NCBI GenBank assembly: GCA_015501055.1
Contig: JADNYV010000891.1
Coordinates: forward strand, 1 to 13,409
From: Mucidula mucida
Taxonomy: Eukaryota > Basidiomycota > Agaricomycetes > Agaricales > Physalacriaceae
Length of the DNA: 13,409 nt
Reading direction: 5' to 3'
Both the position numbers and the translations under genes were made by a program. Position 1 is the first letter of the stretch; every line of letters starts with the position of its first letter. This document shows, piece after piece, positions 1 to 7,839 of this stretch. The notes beneath the pieces were generated by a model. The model was not told the origin of the DNA, did not search any database, and worked only from the letters and a program-made list of their open reading frames with translations.

Positions 1-1308
1 TCCCATGGTTCGGCCCTCGAGCATATCATCGTCCTGCACGTAATCGGGGCTTGAACCATCCTCGGGCTCGGGGTAATACGCTGGCAATCCTTGGAGGCGG
101 GGTAGCTGAAGGTGTCTATGAAGGGCCAAGAGTAGTTGCCCCAGTCGTACTCGGGCATGTCCGAACCACCGCACAAAAGGATGGTGGGGTTATAGTTGTT
201 CTCAGGGGTCAACGGGAGCATGGCTACTGCACCGGATCCGGGATATACCCTAACAATTTGACCAGGCATGTCGGGGAGACGCGTTTCAGTGTTAGTTTCG
301 TGGTCCCAGAGCACTGAGAGAAGGATTAGGCGGTGAGCGAGAGAATGGGAAACGACATACTTGTAGAGTAGTTTGCTTGCAGGAACATCTTTCCAGATGG
401 CATAAGGAATGTATGGGGGTAAGAGTTGAGACCCGATGTGTCGATAAGGAACTGCATAGTCTCCGCGCCCTTGCCGTCAGTATTGGGATAGTACTCGTAC
501 GTGCAAGTAGCAGCGCCGCCTTCGAATTCGGGATCAACGTTGGGGTAGTTTCGGTTGATGTAGCCACCAGAAGTGTAGCCACCGATAATGACAATTTGAC
601 CCGTCGCAGTAGGTTCTGCGGTCGAATACCAACGTTGCTTTTGCATTCCCAAAAGGTCCGGCTGGTCGAACCACCACATTCCGCTGAATTGAAGTCAGAG
701 CCGGCAGGGCATGGGTCGAGAATACGGATGGCTTTGGTGCCGTCGTAGTCCTGGTAGGTTTCATCGAAGGACGCCGAGTAGCCACCGGGATTGAGCACAG
801 AGCCCATGTCGCCACCCACAGTTATTGCTCCATTACCTATAATGTACATTATTAAAGCGTGGAGCGAGAGTAGCGAGGACAAGCAGTACCACCAAATGTA
901 GCAAACGAGCCATTCGGCAGGTGCATACCCGACGAACAGAAGATGTTTGTGCGGATATCCTGCAGCTCAACCTCGTGTGTATCAATATTCCTTAACGGCG
1001 TATTAGGCCCGTCCCACCAAAAAAAGCTGCAGACGACTCACCAGACCGCTCCCCACGCCGGGTGTCCGTTTATTTGCGCAGCGTTACCCTCCGCCTTGTC
1101 CATAATGTACACCATTTTATCGTTTCCAAGGAACATCTAGGAGGTTTTCTCAGGGCGATGCCGAGGACAACGTCCAACTGAGCGCACTGACCATCATAGC
1201 GCTAACTTGACTATCGCCTCCGCTTGTGAAGGAGCCAGCACTTTGCGCAGTGCATATGGGAGCTACCGATGCCAGCACGGCGGCCAGCAGCGATAATGAA
1301 GGTATCAT
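1..1308 (-). CDS. Copper radical oxidase (glyoxal oxidase-like, AA5_1), 5' part, cut by window edge, two apparent frameshifts
   Basis: Extracellular copper radical oxidase; family members oxidise simple aldehydes or alcohols and give H2O2. Exons read on the minus strand: 1192-1308, 1042-1136, 890-990, 361-836 and 1-313, with GT-AG introns of 47-55 bp. The ATG at 1308 starts a signal peptide (MIPSLSLLAAVLASV, likely cleaved near CTA/QS). Recognised segments are INGHPAWGAVW, SVLNPGGYSAS, KQRWYSTAEPT, INRNYPNVDPEFEGGAA, GLNSYPHTFLMPSGKMF, CGGSDMPEYDWGNYSWP and QDDDMLEGRTMG. By analogy with Phanerochaete GLOX, the Cys of FCSSGMH (about residue 89) and the Tyr of RWYST (about residue 176) form the Cys-Tyr radical cofactor; the remaining copper ligands lie beyond the left edge. 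Exon 4 is one base short of keeping frame (shift near 671-678) and exon 5 needs another single-base shift near 70-73. It is either a young pseudogene or has sequencing errors. Family is certain; substrate is not. Confidence 0.9.
314..360 (-). other. Intron 4 of the copper radical oxidase gene (47 bp)
   Basis: Donor GTATGT and acceptor CTCAG. Removing it joins ANYST to MLWDHET in frame, matching the family. The other three introns are 837-889 (GTACTG to ATAG, 53 bp), 991-1041 (GTGAGT to TTAAG, 51 bp) and 1137-1191 (GTCAGT to CCTAG, 55 bp). Each restores conserved protein sequence across the junction. Confidence 0.88.
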
Positions 1309-2183
1309 AGTGGTCGTCGTCGTTCCCACCAGAAATGTAAAGAGAGATATAGGCGGCAGTGATGGAGTAGACGACGACGGGGCGGGATATTAGAGTAGGT
1401 GGGAGGAGGGAGAAACGAGTGTAATGATGACAGTCCGGAAAACAGCGAGAGCCAAACAAATGAGGTGACAAGGGCGCCAAGACCCCGGATCGTACCAAGC
1501 GGTCCCAGGGCCAAGCGCCGAGAAATATCGGCTTCGGAAATGCCTCTCTCGAGGCTGCCTGTTCTCTTGCCGTCTGGCGTAGATTTTTCCCGATTTTGTT
1601 ATCGTTTATGGCGCGTATTCGTCAAATATTCAAGAATTCCACGCTTTCGGGGTCCTCGCAACGTGATCTCCTCCTCTTTCCGCAAGGTTGAAATTGATGG
1701 CAAGGCCCAGAGCCCTCTCTTACAAGGTTGCTATCGGTGTATATATAGGTGTTCCGACGTCCATCCTCGCAGTTCTCAGTCTGCCGACGTCTTCTCTGGT
1801 ATTCTTGGAGAACTCTTGGCCGGTCAAAAAACACCGCCGCCGTTCTATTTCCGCAAATAAACGTCTATCTTTATCTTTTCTGCCCTCGCATGCTTGAAAG
1901 TTCTGATAGATCTATTTCTCCTGAAACCATCACGTCGAAACTTCAATGAACATGTCTAACTATCGCCTTCTGACTGCTCCCTGCTGACCTCCCCAGCCAA
2001 GTCCGCACTCAACTTGGAGGCTGTACATGTACAGGACGCGTTGATGAAACGCGTCGCGTCGATCTTGAAATGTCTTGAATCTCTTCTGATCAAACAAGCT
2101 CCGAGCTCCGAAGCCCGTACCCCGCAAACAGACTTGGCTGGACCATTCCAGGCAATGCTCTATCTCTAAAGTATGACTCACAT
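1309..2183. other. Upstream region of the oxidase gene; no recognisable gene
   Basis: About 875 bp lies between the oxidase start codon and the transposon. ORFs up to 153 codons are present (for example 1399-1860 plus), but they lack family motifs, overlap one another on both strands and look random. A TATATATA stretch lies near 1740 and a weak CTATATC near 1342-1348 (minus strand, about 35-40 bp before the oxidase ATG). Neither can be tied to a transcript from sequence alone. The oxidase promoter should lie here. Confidence 0.5.
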
Positions 2184-2191
2184 TTTCCTAT
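2184..2191. repeat. 8-bp target site duplication, left copy (TTTCCTAT)
   Basis: TTTCCTAT directly precedes the left terminal inverted repeat and recurs exactly at 4488-4495 directly after the right one. The perfect copy fixes both ends of the element. Eight bp fits hAT, KDZ (Kyakuja-Dileera-Zisupton), P or Merlin-type transposition and argues against Tc1/mariner (TA) or most Mutator elements (9 bp). Confidence 0.93.
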
Positions 2192-2536
2192 CACCAACAC
2201 TTCCCACTTAACCCACCTAATTAGGTGGTCAGGACACCCCTAGCGGACCACCTAACTAGGTGGGTTAAGTTGTTATTTACCCTTACTGTATATTCTAGCA
2301 TAGATATGGACTTGTAGGTTGCTCAATGTACCACCGGGAACTCTTCGGTCCCGCTAGCCGTTACTATTGCGTGATCAGTGTGTCACCACTGCTGCCGCCC
2401 ATCAACCCGACGCTCCTCTCGTCAATTCGTCGCTATCGCGTGATCGACGTATGACCAATCCTTCCGCTCATCATCCCGACGCCGCTCCCGTCACCTCTTC
2501 ACTTGTCGGCCTCAAATAAATCGCAAAAAATCATCA
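2192..2536 (+). repeat. Left terminal inverted repeat of the transposon (345 bp)
   Basis: Matches the reverse complement of 4143-4487 without gaps and with one mismatch by eye. After position 2536 the arms diverge into AT-rich sequence with AATAAATCG-like words on both sides. The arm contains a large hairpin near its tip (2207-2269). Confidence 0.95.
2207..2269. repeat. Nested palindrome/hairpin near the left transposon tip
   Basis: Two 22-bp arms (2207-2228 and 2248-2269) pair with one mismatch around a 19-nt loop. Each arm also contains its own inverted repeat: CCACCTAATTAGGTGG in the first and CCACCTAACTAGGTGG in the second. The same structure is mirrored at 4410-4472. Four copies of CCACCTA/TAGGTGG per tip suggest a dimeric protein-binding site or a cruciform, possibly where the transposase binds; that role is inferred. 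Confidence 0.85.
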
Positions 2537-2564
2537 CAAATTCGCAATAAATAAAATACAAAGG

Positions 2565-2714
2565 TCAACCGCCTGCTAGCGAAAGCTCAGACAACAGAAG
2601 CGCAATATCAACTGCTTTCTCCTCGGGCTCGCGCTCATCGTCGTTGTCCGCCATCTCCCAATCAGAGTCGTCGTTGTCAAACTCGTCGCCGCTGTCTTCG
2701 AAGTTGCTTACCAT
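2565..2714 (-). CDS. Small acidic ORF inside the transposon (49 aa), hypothetical
   Basis: From the ATG at 2714 it reads MVSNFEDSGDEFDNDD, then an acidic stretch (DWEMADNDDEREPEEK) and a hydrophobic tail ending SELSLAGG. The frame stays open upstream to about 2825 without another ATG, so this could be the last exon of a longer minus-strand gene, divergent from the cargo gene. It starts just inside the left TIR. No homology is recognised. The coding-like composition is the only support, and it may be chance or a decayed remnant. Confidence 0.25.
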   Translation of the reverse strand: MVSNFEDSGDEFDNDDSDWEMADNDDEREPEEKAVDIALLLSELSLAGG

Positions 2715-2827
2715 CGGCCTGTCTGTATCGCTTGAAGCTCTTGCTCGCGCGCTTTCAGGATGAGCAGCCTTTACCCTTGCACGCAGCGCCGATAACTCAA
2801 ACCCCTCCCTGTGTTCCGCTCTCACAG

Positions 2828-4036
2828 GCTTGCCAACGAGAACGAGTACTTGCTATCATGCGAGGCGGGGAGTGCAGAAGCAGAGGAGTTACTCGATGCC
2901 ATCCAGGAGGGTCGCGACCTGAGGACCATTGGTGTCAGACGTTCGAGTCGCGCCGCCGCGCCAGATTACTCCGCTGCCGCAAAGCGATTCGAGCAAGAGG
3001 TAAACATGTTTTTCCCATGAAGCCAAAGTAACTGACATTTGCGCAAGCTGACAGGTCTCAATACCCGAACCGGCGTGCGAGGTATTGTATTCCTCGCTAG
3101 AGGCCATCTCAACGACCCAGGCATACCTGAAGTGATTGCGAGCGGCGATTCCGCAGATTTCTGTCTCGAGCAACTTGGGAAGTCCTCACGCGACTTAGCG
3201 GCGATATTCGAGGCATGGAGCTTGATGAAAGGTAACGGTGAGTCAACTACGCAACTACAATTCGGCGCACACTAATTTTTTTCAACCAGAGTTCTCAAAG
3301 CCCTTAACCGTCGTACAATTGGCGGAGAAGATCAAGGTGGCCATCAATCAAGGCCTTAGTAAGTACCTACCACATCAAACTCGATCCTGTGTGCTCATCA
3401 TTTACCGTAGCAAGCTTGTTAAGCGTGGACGTGGCGATGAACTGGTCCGACCCGGACACGATAGTAGCGGAGCATGGCGTCAAGCTCAGCGGTTGGCCTG
3501 CTGAAGTTCCTCTGGCACGACCACTCGATTTGCAAAAACCGCAGCTAATCCTCGTATGGGCGGCGTTGATGGAGAACACCTGCCGATGGGTGCGAATTCC
3601 GAAGGATGAACAGCAAGTATTGATGGCGGAGCGTGCAACCAGAGCGAAGAGTAGAAAGAATGCGAAGGGGGCTGAGTCGGGTGCAAAGCCTTCCAACAAG
3701 CGGAAGCGCAGGAAGGATGAGGGCGAGGGCGAAGATGAGGGCAACGACGGGGATGGTGACAAGGAGAATGAGGCGATCCCGCTGGTGCAGAAGAAGAGGA
3801 AACCCGTGGCGCGGAAGGCAGGGAAGACAGTGGCGGCGACGACGGCCAAGAAATCAACGGTGGCGAAGGGAAGGAGGTCAATGGCGGCGAAGGCTGGAAA
3901 GGGGACGGCGAAGGGGTCTGCGCAGAAGGATGTGGTCGACAGCGAGCCCGAGGATGACGACGAACCTCCTCCCAAGCGCCGCTGTGTTAAATCGAGATTG
4001 GTGGTGACCGATACTGAGGACGAGGACAATTATTAG
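2828..4036 (+). CDS. Transposon cargo gene: nuclear-type basic/acidic protein of unknown function
   Basis: Four exons are supported: 2828-2999 (5' end uncertain), 3048-3237, 3290-3358 and 3411-4036 (stop TAG). The introns GTAAAC-CAAG (48 bp), GTGAGT-CCAG (52 bp) and GTAAGT-GTAG (52 bp) keep one frame throughout and give about 351 residues. The N-terminal half is globular, with segments LLDAIQEGRDLRTIGVRR, TGVRGIVFLARGHLNDPG, EFSKPLTVVQLAEKIKVAI and a WSDPDTIVAEHGVKLSGWP motif. From memory, the last resembles repetitive Agaricomycete hypothetical proteins with a HGVxLxGWP core. The C-terminal ~140 residues alternate basic (NKRKRRK, QKKRKPVARK, PPPKRRCVK) and acidic blocks (EGEGEDEG, DSEPEDDDE), implying nuclear localisation and perhaps DNA or chromatin binding. 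Exon 1 has no in-frame ATG; an upstream exon is missing from this model, or the 5' end is broken (CACAG acceptor at 2823-2827). No transposase motif is visible. Confidence 0.75.
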
Positions 4037-4142
4037 ACTTAGATTACACTTAGATTAGACTTAGTTTACATGACGGCGCGTTTTAGATCAGCGCAACTAA
4101 CTGTTACTTATATCTCAAGTTATTACGATTTATTACGATTTA
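4037..4142 (+). other. 3' flank of the cargo gene
   Basis: AT-rich sequence between the cargo stop codon and the right TIR, opening with a degenerate ACTTAGATTA-type short repeat just after the stop. It probably holds the 3' UTR. No further ORF is seen. Confidence 0.5.
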
Positions 4143-4487
4143 TGATGATTTTTTGCGATTTATTTGAGGCCGACAAGTGAAGAGGTGACGGGAGCGGCGT
4201 CGGGATGATGAGCGGAAGGATTGGTCATACGTCGATCACGCGATAGCGACGAATTGACGAGAGGAGCGTCGGGTTGATGGGCGGCAGCAGTGGTGACACA
4301 CTGATCACGCAATAGTAACGGCTAGCGGGACCGAAGAGTTCCCGGTGGTACATTGAGCAACCTACAAGTCCATATCTATGCTAGAATATACAGTAAGGGT
4401 AAATAACGACTTAACCCACCTAGTTAGGTGGTCCGCTAGGGGTGTCCTGACCACCTAATTAGGTGGGTTAAGTGGGAAGTGTTGGTG
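4143..4487 (-). repeat. Right terminal inverted repeat of the transposon (345 bp)
   Basis: Reverse complement of 2192-2536 with one mismatch at 4408. Its tip contains the mirrored nested palindrome at 4410-4472. It ends GTGTTGGTG directly before the second target duplication. Confidence 0.95.
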
Positions 4488-4495
4488 TTTCCTAT
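4488..4495. repeat. 8-bp target site duplication, right copy (TTTCCTAT)
   Basis: Exact copy of 2184-2191, immediately outside the right TIR. Confidence 0.93.
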
Positions 4496-4610
4496 GCCTT
4501 CGTGCTGTAGATCGCTACCTCCTTTCGTACGGCTCGCACCCGTCCATTTACCCAAGAAAATTTTTCATTCGAAAAAACCATTGCTCTAAGCTGTCTCTTA
4601 CACATATGAG

Positions 4611-4710
4611 CCGCCACTATTCCCTCTTGCCACCACTATTCCCTCTTGCCACCACTATTCCCTCTTGCCACCACTATTCCCTCTTGCCACCACTATTCCC
4701 TCTTGCCACC
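4611..4710. repeat. Minisatellite: five tandem copies of a 19-bp unit
   Basis: The unit CCACCACTATTCCCTCTTG repeats with an exact 19-bp period (CCACTATT starts at 4614, 4633, 4652, 4671 and 4690). The copies appear identical except that the first begins CCG rather than CCA, and the array ends in a partial CCACC. Because 19 is not a multiple of 3, the array shifts frame with every copy and is not a protein repeat. Confidence 0.95.
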
Positions 4711-5749
4711 TACAAATTGAACAGGTCAGTTTTCGGAGGACGAAAGCTTGGGGTCCGCGAGTACTAATCACTACAATCTCGACGGGACACGTCCACAGCA
4801 CGGCTATTCCAAGTCGGGCTTCCGGCCAGCCTTGTTCACTACGCAGATGTCCGCTGCGCAAACTCATAGGCCTGTATCCTAGCTGGCGTTCTCACTGGAG
4901 ACCGCGAAGACGCCAAGTATGTGCTTCCACCCTATCAAGAACAAGCTGGCCAGCAGATATCGAGCAGTGGAAGGACAGGTACGATGAGCGCGCGGAACAG
5001 TCGGCACAGACAAGCGGGGGACATAGATGACGGCGGTGCCGTGCTCGCCGTCGGTACGAAAACGAGGCATGCTCACTTGAGGAGCGTAATTATTCAGCAG
5101 TGGTTTACTATCCGATTCAGTAGTACAAAAAATCTGTCGACCGCAGATGGAAATCCCAATCCGCCAAATCCATTCGCAAGATTTGAACGCGTACGTTTTG
5201 TTGGATACCTCTGAGTCTGAGATTTCCGTCAAGATCCGCCCAAGGTCTACGAGACGAAGAGGCCCAAGCCAGTGTGATAAAACGGAAGAGGAGCCAACTT
5301 TGCAAGTAGATCAGCAAGGTTTGGACCATAGGGGACATTGATCCATTCTCCAGTTGATTACGAGTGCCAACCTCTTCAAACCAGGTGAGGTGTGCGTCCC
5401 GACATATGAGGCTTGTAATATATTCCCCAAGAAGTCAAAATTTGAATGGAATGGAGGGACAATGGGACTGGGATGAAAACTGACATTCCTGGATGTCGAC
5501 AAGTTGTTGAGCTTTGATATTTGATAAACAACAAGAGTACCTGGACTCGGAAATCCCTCAAACCTATAGAAAATTACTTCCTTCACAGTCCCTTGGATCT
5601 GTTGAATAGACCCGCCACATTTTCTTTGTCGATAGATATCCCCCCAATGACAAGACACCTGAGTTTTTCGAGGGAGATGATGGGACGAGCCACCGATCCT
5701 GCAAAGATCGAGGATATGAAGTGCCGCACGTGGATTAGATGGTTAACAA
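4711..5749. other. About 1 kb without a recognisable gene
   Basis: Several ORFs of 60-121 codons overlap on both strands. The most protein-like are 5147-5341 plus (64 aa, starting MEIPIRQIHSQDLNAYVLL, ATG start) and 5311-5658 minus (115 codons open, no ATG at its start, containing FEGFPSPGTLVVYQISKL). Neither carries a family motif I recognise. The stretch may be decayed repeat or gene remnant lying between two mobile elements. Confidence 0.4.
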
Positions 5750-6078
5750 TAGAGGTTATTTAGAGCACCCAAAAATTGGACCCTTGGCAATATTCGGGGG
5801 TTTCCGAATGCTCGCTGAAACACTTTCGGTAACTCATGCCAAATTTGCAGGCGAGGTTTTTGGTCCGTCTCTTGGGCTCTCCCTTTACAACCTTGCAATG
5901 AAAGATGATTTGGGATGGTGTTATACCCTGTTAAGTTTTTGTGGATGGAAGAGGGATGGCACCGATGAGGTGAGCGTGTCGCGGCGCCAATTCCGGCATG
6001 GTCCCAAAAATGGACACAGGTTTGATGAGAGTCGGAATTATTCGGAGCGGTGGATTTAGCTGCAGTAAATAACCTCTA
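5750..6078. mobile_element. MITE-like element with 13-bp inverted ends and TA target sites (329 bp)
   Basis: TAGAGGTTATTTA at 5750-5762 is matched exactly by its reverse complement at 6066-6078. Taking the outermost TA as the target duplication leaves 11-bp inverted ends beginning GAGGTTATTTA, the size and TA preference of a Tc1/mariner-type MITE. Beyond 13 bp the ends diverge. An ORF at 5739-6059 covers most of it (ATG start, 106 aa), but no transposase motif is visible in it. Chance pairing of 13 bp in this window is unlikely but not excluded; other genomic copies would be decisive. Confidence 0.55.
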
Positions 6079-6081
6079 ATT

Positions 6082-6226
6082 TCACTTTGACACATTCACT
6101 TGCCGCGCCAAAAGTTCACTTGCCTAACTTGGATTCACTTTTTGGCTCATAAGTGAAGTTGTCGCGATCAAGTAACTTATAAGTGACTTTGTCGCACTTG
6201 TAAGTTACTTGAGCTGCGAGTCACTT
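6082..6226. repeat. AAGTGA/TCACTT cluster A with hairpin
   Basis: Seven exact copies of TCACTT or AAGTGA occur in 145 bp (6082, 6096, 6116, 6135, 6151, 6181, 6221), in both orientations. Two 17-bp arms at 6169-6185 and 6195-6211 pair with one mismatch around a 9-nt loop, giving a strong hairpin. The cluster begins four bases after the MITE-like element. It contains CACTTGCCGCGCC and AACTTGGATTCACTT, which have counterparts in cluster C. Confidence 0.85.
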
Positions 6227-6866
6227 GAGCTCGCTTTGACGTCGTAGACACTGCCAGCGGGCGTTTCCCGTACCTCCATGTAATTAAAATAGCTTATAGC
6301 ATTGAATCAAGGCCACTTAAGTCTGATGATGCCGTGTTCGACGTCCATATCAACTGGATCACTGCTGAGGGCTTATTGTAAAACTTATACCAAGTAACTT
6401 GTTGCAGGAAGGAACTTGTACAAGGTCGGTGTCGGCGGACGATCCATTCGAGCGCGTTCGTGACGTACAGAAGAATGATGTCTTCCCACGCGCCTTCTTC
6501 CTCAACGACTACCACCATATCTGCACCTACTGCTACTCCGATGCCCGCCTCACGACTTGGATGCCTCGCCCTATGACTGGCCTGTATCTACGGTACCCAG
6601 GATGCCAAATTGGTACCACTACGGCCCGTGGTCACTCTTGACAGGCATACCTGTCGTCTAGATTATTTCCCGGCCGTCGCCTCTTGTCTGTCGCGTTTGG
6701 ACCTGAATAAACTATGTTTTACGATCCCATTGAGCTTGATTTTGCATGACCAGCCGATGTCTTGCTTTCCTGACCGTCGACGGAAGTATTTCTCCTCGGA
6801 CTGACACGTGATGGTCTTCCATCTTTTCAAGAGGCAACGACTTTTGCGCTCCCAGAAACGCGAGGC
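6227..6866 (+). other. Region upstream of the proline/tyrosine-rich gene; exon structure unresolved
   Basis: No complete gene can be read. An ATG at 6475 opens a Ser/Thr/Pro-rich ORF (MMSSHAPSSSTTTTISAP) of 33 codons. A GTACCC...GACAG pair at about 6592-6643 would make a 50-bp-class intron. The reading frame of the downstream gene is open from 6774. These could be 5' exons or a leader of that gene, but no joining is convincing. Confidence 0.3.
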
Positions 6867-7673
6867 ATGTTCGAAGCCTTGCGGCGTAAGTTGTTCGGTC
6901 CTCGACATGAGACCTCGACTACTCAAGTACCGCCGCCACCACCACCAAGTCAACCATACCCGCCTTATCTATACCCAAATGTCGCTCTTCAGCATTCACA
7001 ATTTGCGCAACCGGCAATACCACCATATACCAATGGAGTTCCTCATCCCCAGCTATATCCACCAGCTTTTCCTTTTCCTTATCCTTATGCTACTCAACAC
7101 GGGGGATATGTGCCTCCAGCCTATAGCTACGGCGGTATCTATGCTGCACCGTCCGGATACCCATTACAAGCAGCTGGGAATGGTGTGTATGCGTTCTGTT
7201 TCTCTTCATCTCTTTCTCATTGTCCTTCATCTAGGTGTTGGCCCTCCGAATCCAATGTTCAATCACCCGCTGCAAATACCACCTCAGGGTACTCTTGCGC
7301 CTACTGGACAGACACCGGGAGCAGTTATGGGAGTCCCAATTCCGTTGCAGCCGTCACCAGCACCAACCAACAGTGTCAAGCCGGAAAACCCTGACGGCTC
7401 AGACGATAAAAGTTTGGTGAAGGAAGAGAAGAATACCGACGACGAGGAAGGTACAACACCCTCTATTCCTCCATTAATTCACGACCTCATAGTCATATTT
7501 TCACAGACTACCCGCGGCGCCTAATCACTTGCAGATACCGTCGAAACAAGGTGGCACCCGAAAAGTGGAACCAAACGAAGTGGGCGTGGCATTCCAATGG
7601 AAGACCCTGTGAAGTAAATGTACTGTATCTGATAGAGAGATACACACCTTCCAGATTGCCATCACCCAAGTGA
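6867..7673 (+). CDS. Proline/tyrosine-rich hypothetical protein, three exons, uncertain 5' end
   Basis: Exons 6867-7182, 7235-7450 and 7507-7673 read in one frame across introns GTGTGT-TCTAG (52 bp) and GTACAA-CACAG (56 bp), giving about 232 aa. From MFEALRRKLFGPRH the protein enters a low-complexity region rich in Pro, Tyr, Gly and Gln (PPPPPPSQPYPPYLYP, PPAFPFPYPYATQHGGY, PPAYSYGGIYAAPSGYP), then a charged part (NSVKPENPDGSDDKSLVKEE, NTDDEE). The last exon is basic (YPRRLITCRYRRNKVAPEKW). A second acceptor, TTGCAG at 7529-7534, would instead give an exon 7535-7617 ending GRGIPMEDPVK, a 204-aa protein. PPxY-like content suggests a disordered protein-interaction segment; no family is recognised. 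The frame is open upstream to 6774, so the start could lie further 5'. A GTAAGT at 6887 could also act as a donor. Confidence 0.6.
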
Positions 7674-7839
7674 GATAACTCACTTATACCTCACAAGTGA
7701 CCTTACAGAGTCACTTAGACCCCCTCACAAGTGACCTTACAAGGTCACTTACAGTACCTTTAAGTCACTTAAGTGCACTTGTAAGTGTAAGTGAGACCGA
7801 GAGATTCACTTACCACCGCCAAGTGACCTAGGTCACTTG
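7668..7839. repeat. AAGTGA/TCACTT cluster B with direct repeat and 20-bp palindrome
   Basis: Eleven exact AAGTGA or TCACTT words occur in about 172 bp. A 29-bp direct repeat (7689-7717 and 7723-7751, two mismatches) contains CCTCACAAGTGACCTTACA. The end is a perfect 20-bp palindrome, CAAGTGACCTAGGTCACTTG, at 7820-7839. The first AAGTGA supplies the TGA stop codon of the proline/tyrosine-rich gene in its longer form. Confidence 0.9.

Larger units (their letters stand above)
2192..4487. mobile_element. Long-TIR DNA transposon with cargo gene, non-autonomous (2296 bp)
   Basis: Complete element bounded by 345-bp terminal inverted repeats (2192-2536 and 4143-4487) and an 8-bp duplication TTTCCTAT on each side. 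The ends begin CACCAACACTTCCCAC. A manual ten-base-block comparison of the arms found one mismatch (T at 2271 against the base opposite 4408) and no indel, so insertion or arm homogenisation is recent. The interior of about 1.6 kb holds one multi-exon plus-strand gene and a small acidic minus-strand ORF. There is no DDE/RNase H-like transposase, so movement would need a transposase supplied elsewhere. The superfamily is unresolved: the 8-bp duplication fits hAT or KDZ, but arms this long are unusual for hAT. The boundaries are very secure. Confidence 0.93.

Noticed and set aside
292..882. 196-codon minus ORF read as one protein
   Set aside because: Only its first half is oxidase sequence; it then runs in the wrong frame past the frameshift near 671-678, and its beginning includes intron sequence.
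1399..1860. 153-codon plus ORF upstream of the oxidase
   Set aside because: No domain, no supporting splice structure, and competing ORFs on both strands of the same DNA.
2325..2512. Small ORFs within the left TIR (e.g. MYHRELFGPASRYY, MTNPSAHHPDAAP)
   Set aside because: The same sequence is duplicated in the right TIR with nucleotide-level identity, so it is best explained as terminal repeat; considered as a first exon for the cargo gene, but no in-phase splice could be placed.
3367..4029. 220-codon minus-strand ORF, serine/proline/alanine-rich
   Set aside because: It is antisense to the last exon of the cargo gene; its composition simply mirrors the Lys/Glu-rich codons of the real exon, whose frame is fixed by three introns.
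4611..4710. CRISPR-like array
   Set aside because: The copies are directly adjacent with no spacers, and the genome is eukaryotic; this is a minisatellite.
6808..7524. 238-codon plus ORF over the proline/tyrosine-rich gene
   Set aside because: It is frame-shifted relative to the Pro/Tyr-rich exon in its first half (His-rich artefact) and reads through two introns; the spliced model explains the sequence better.
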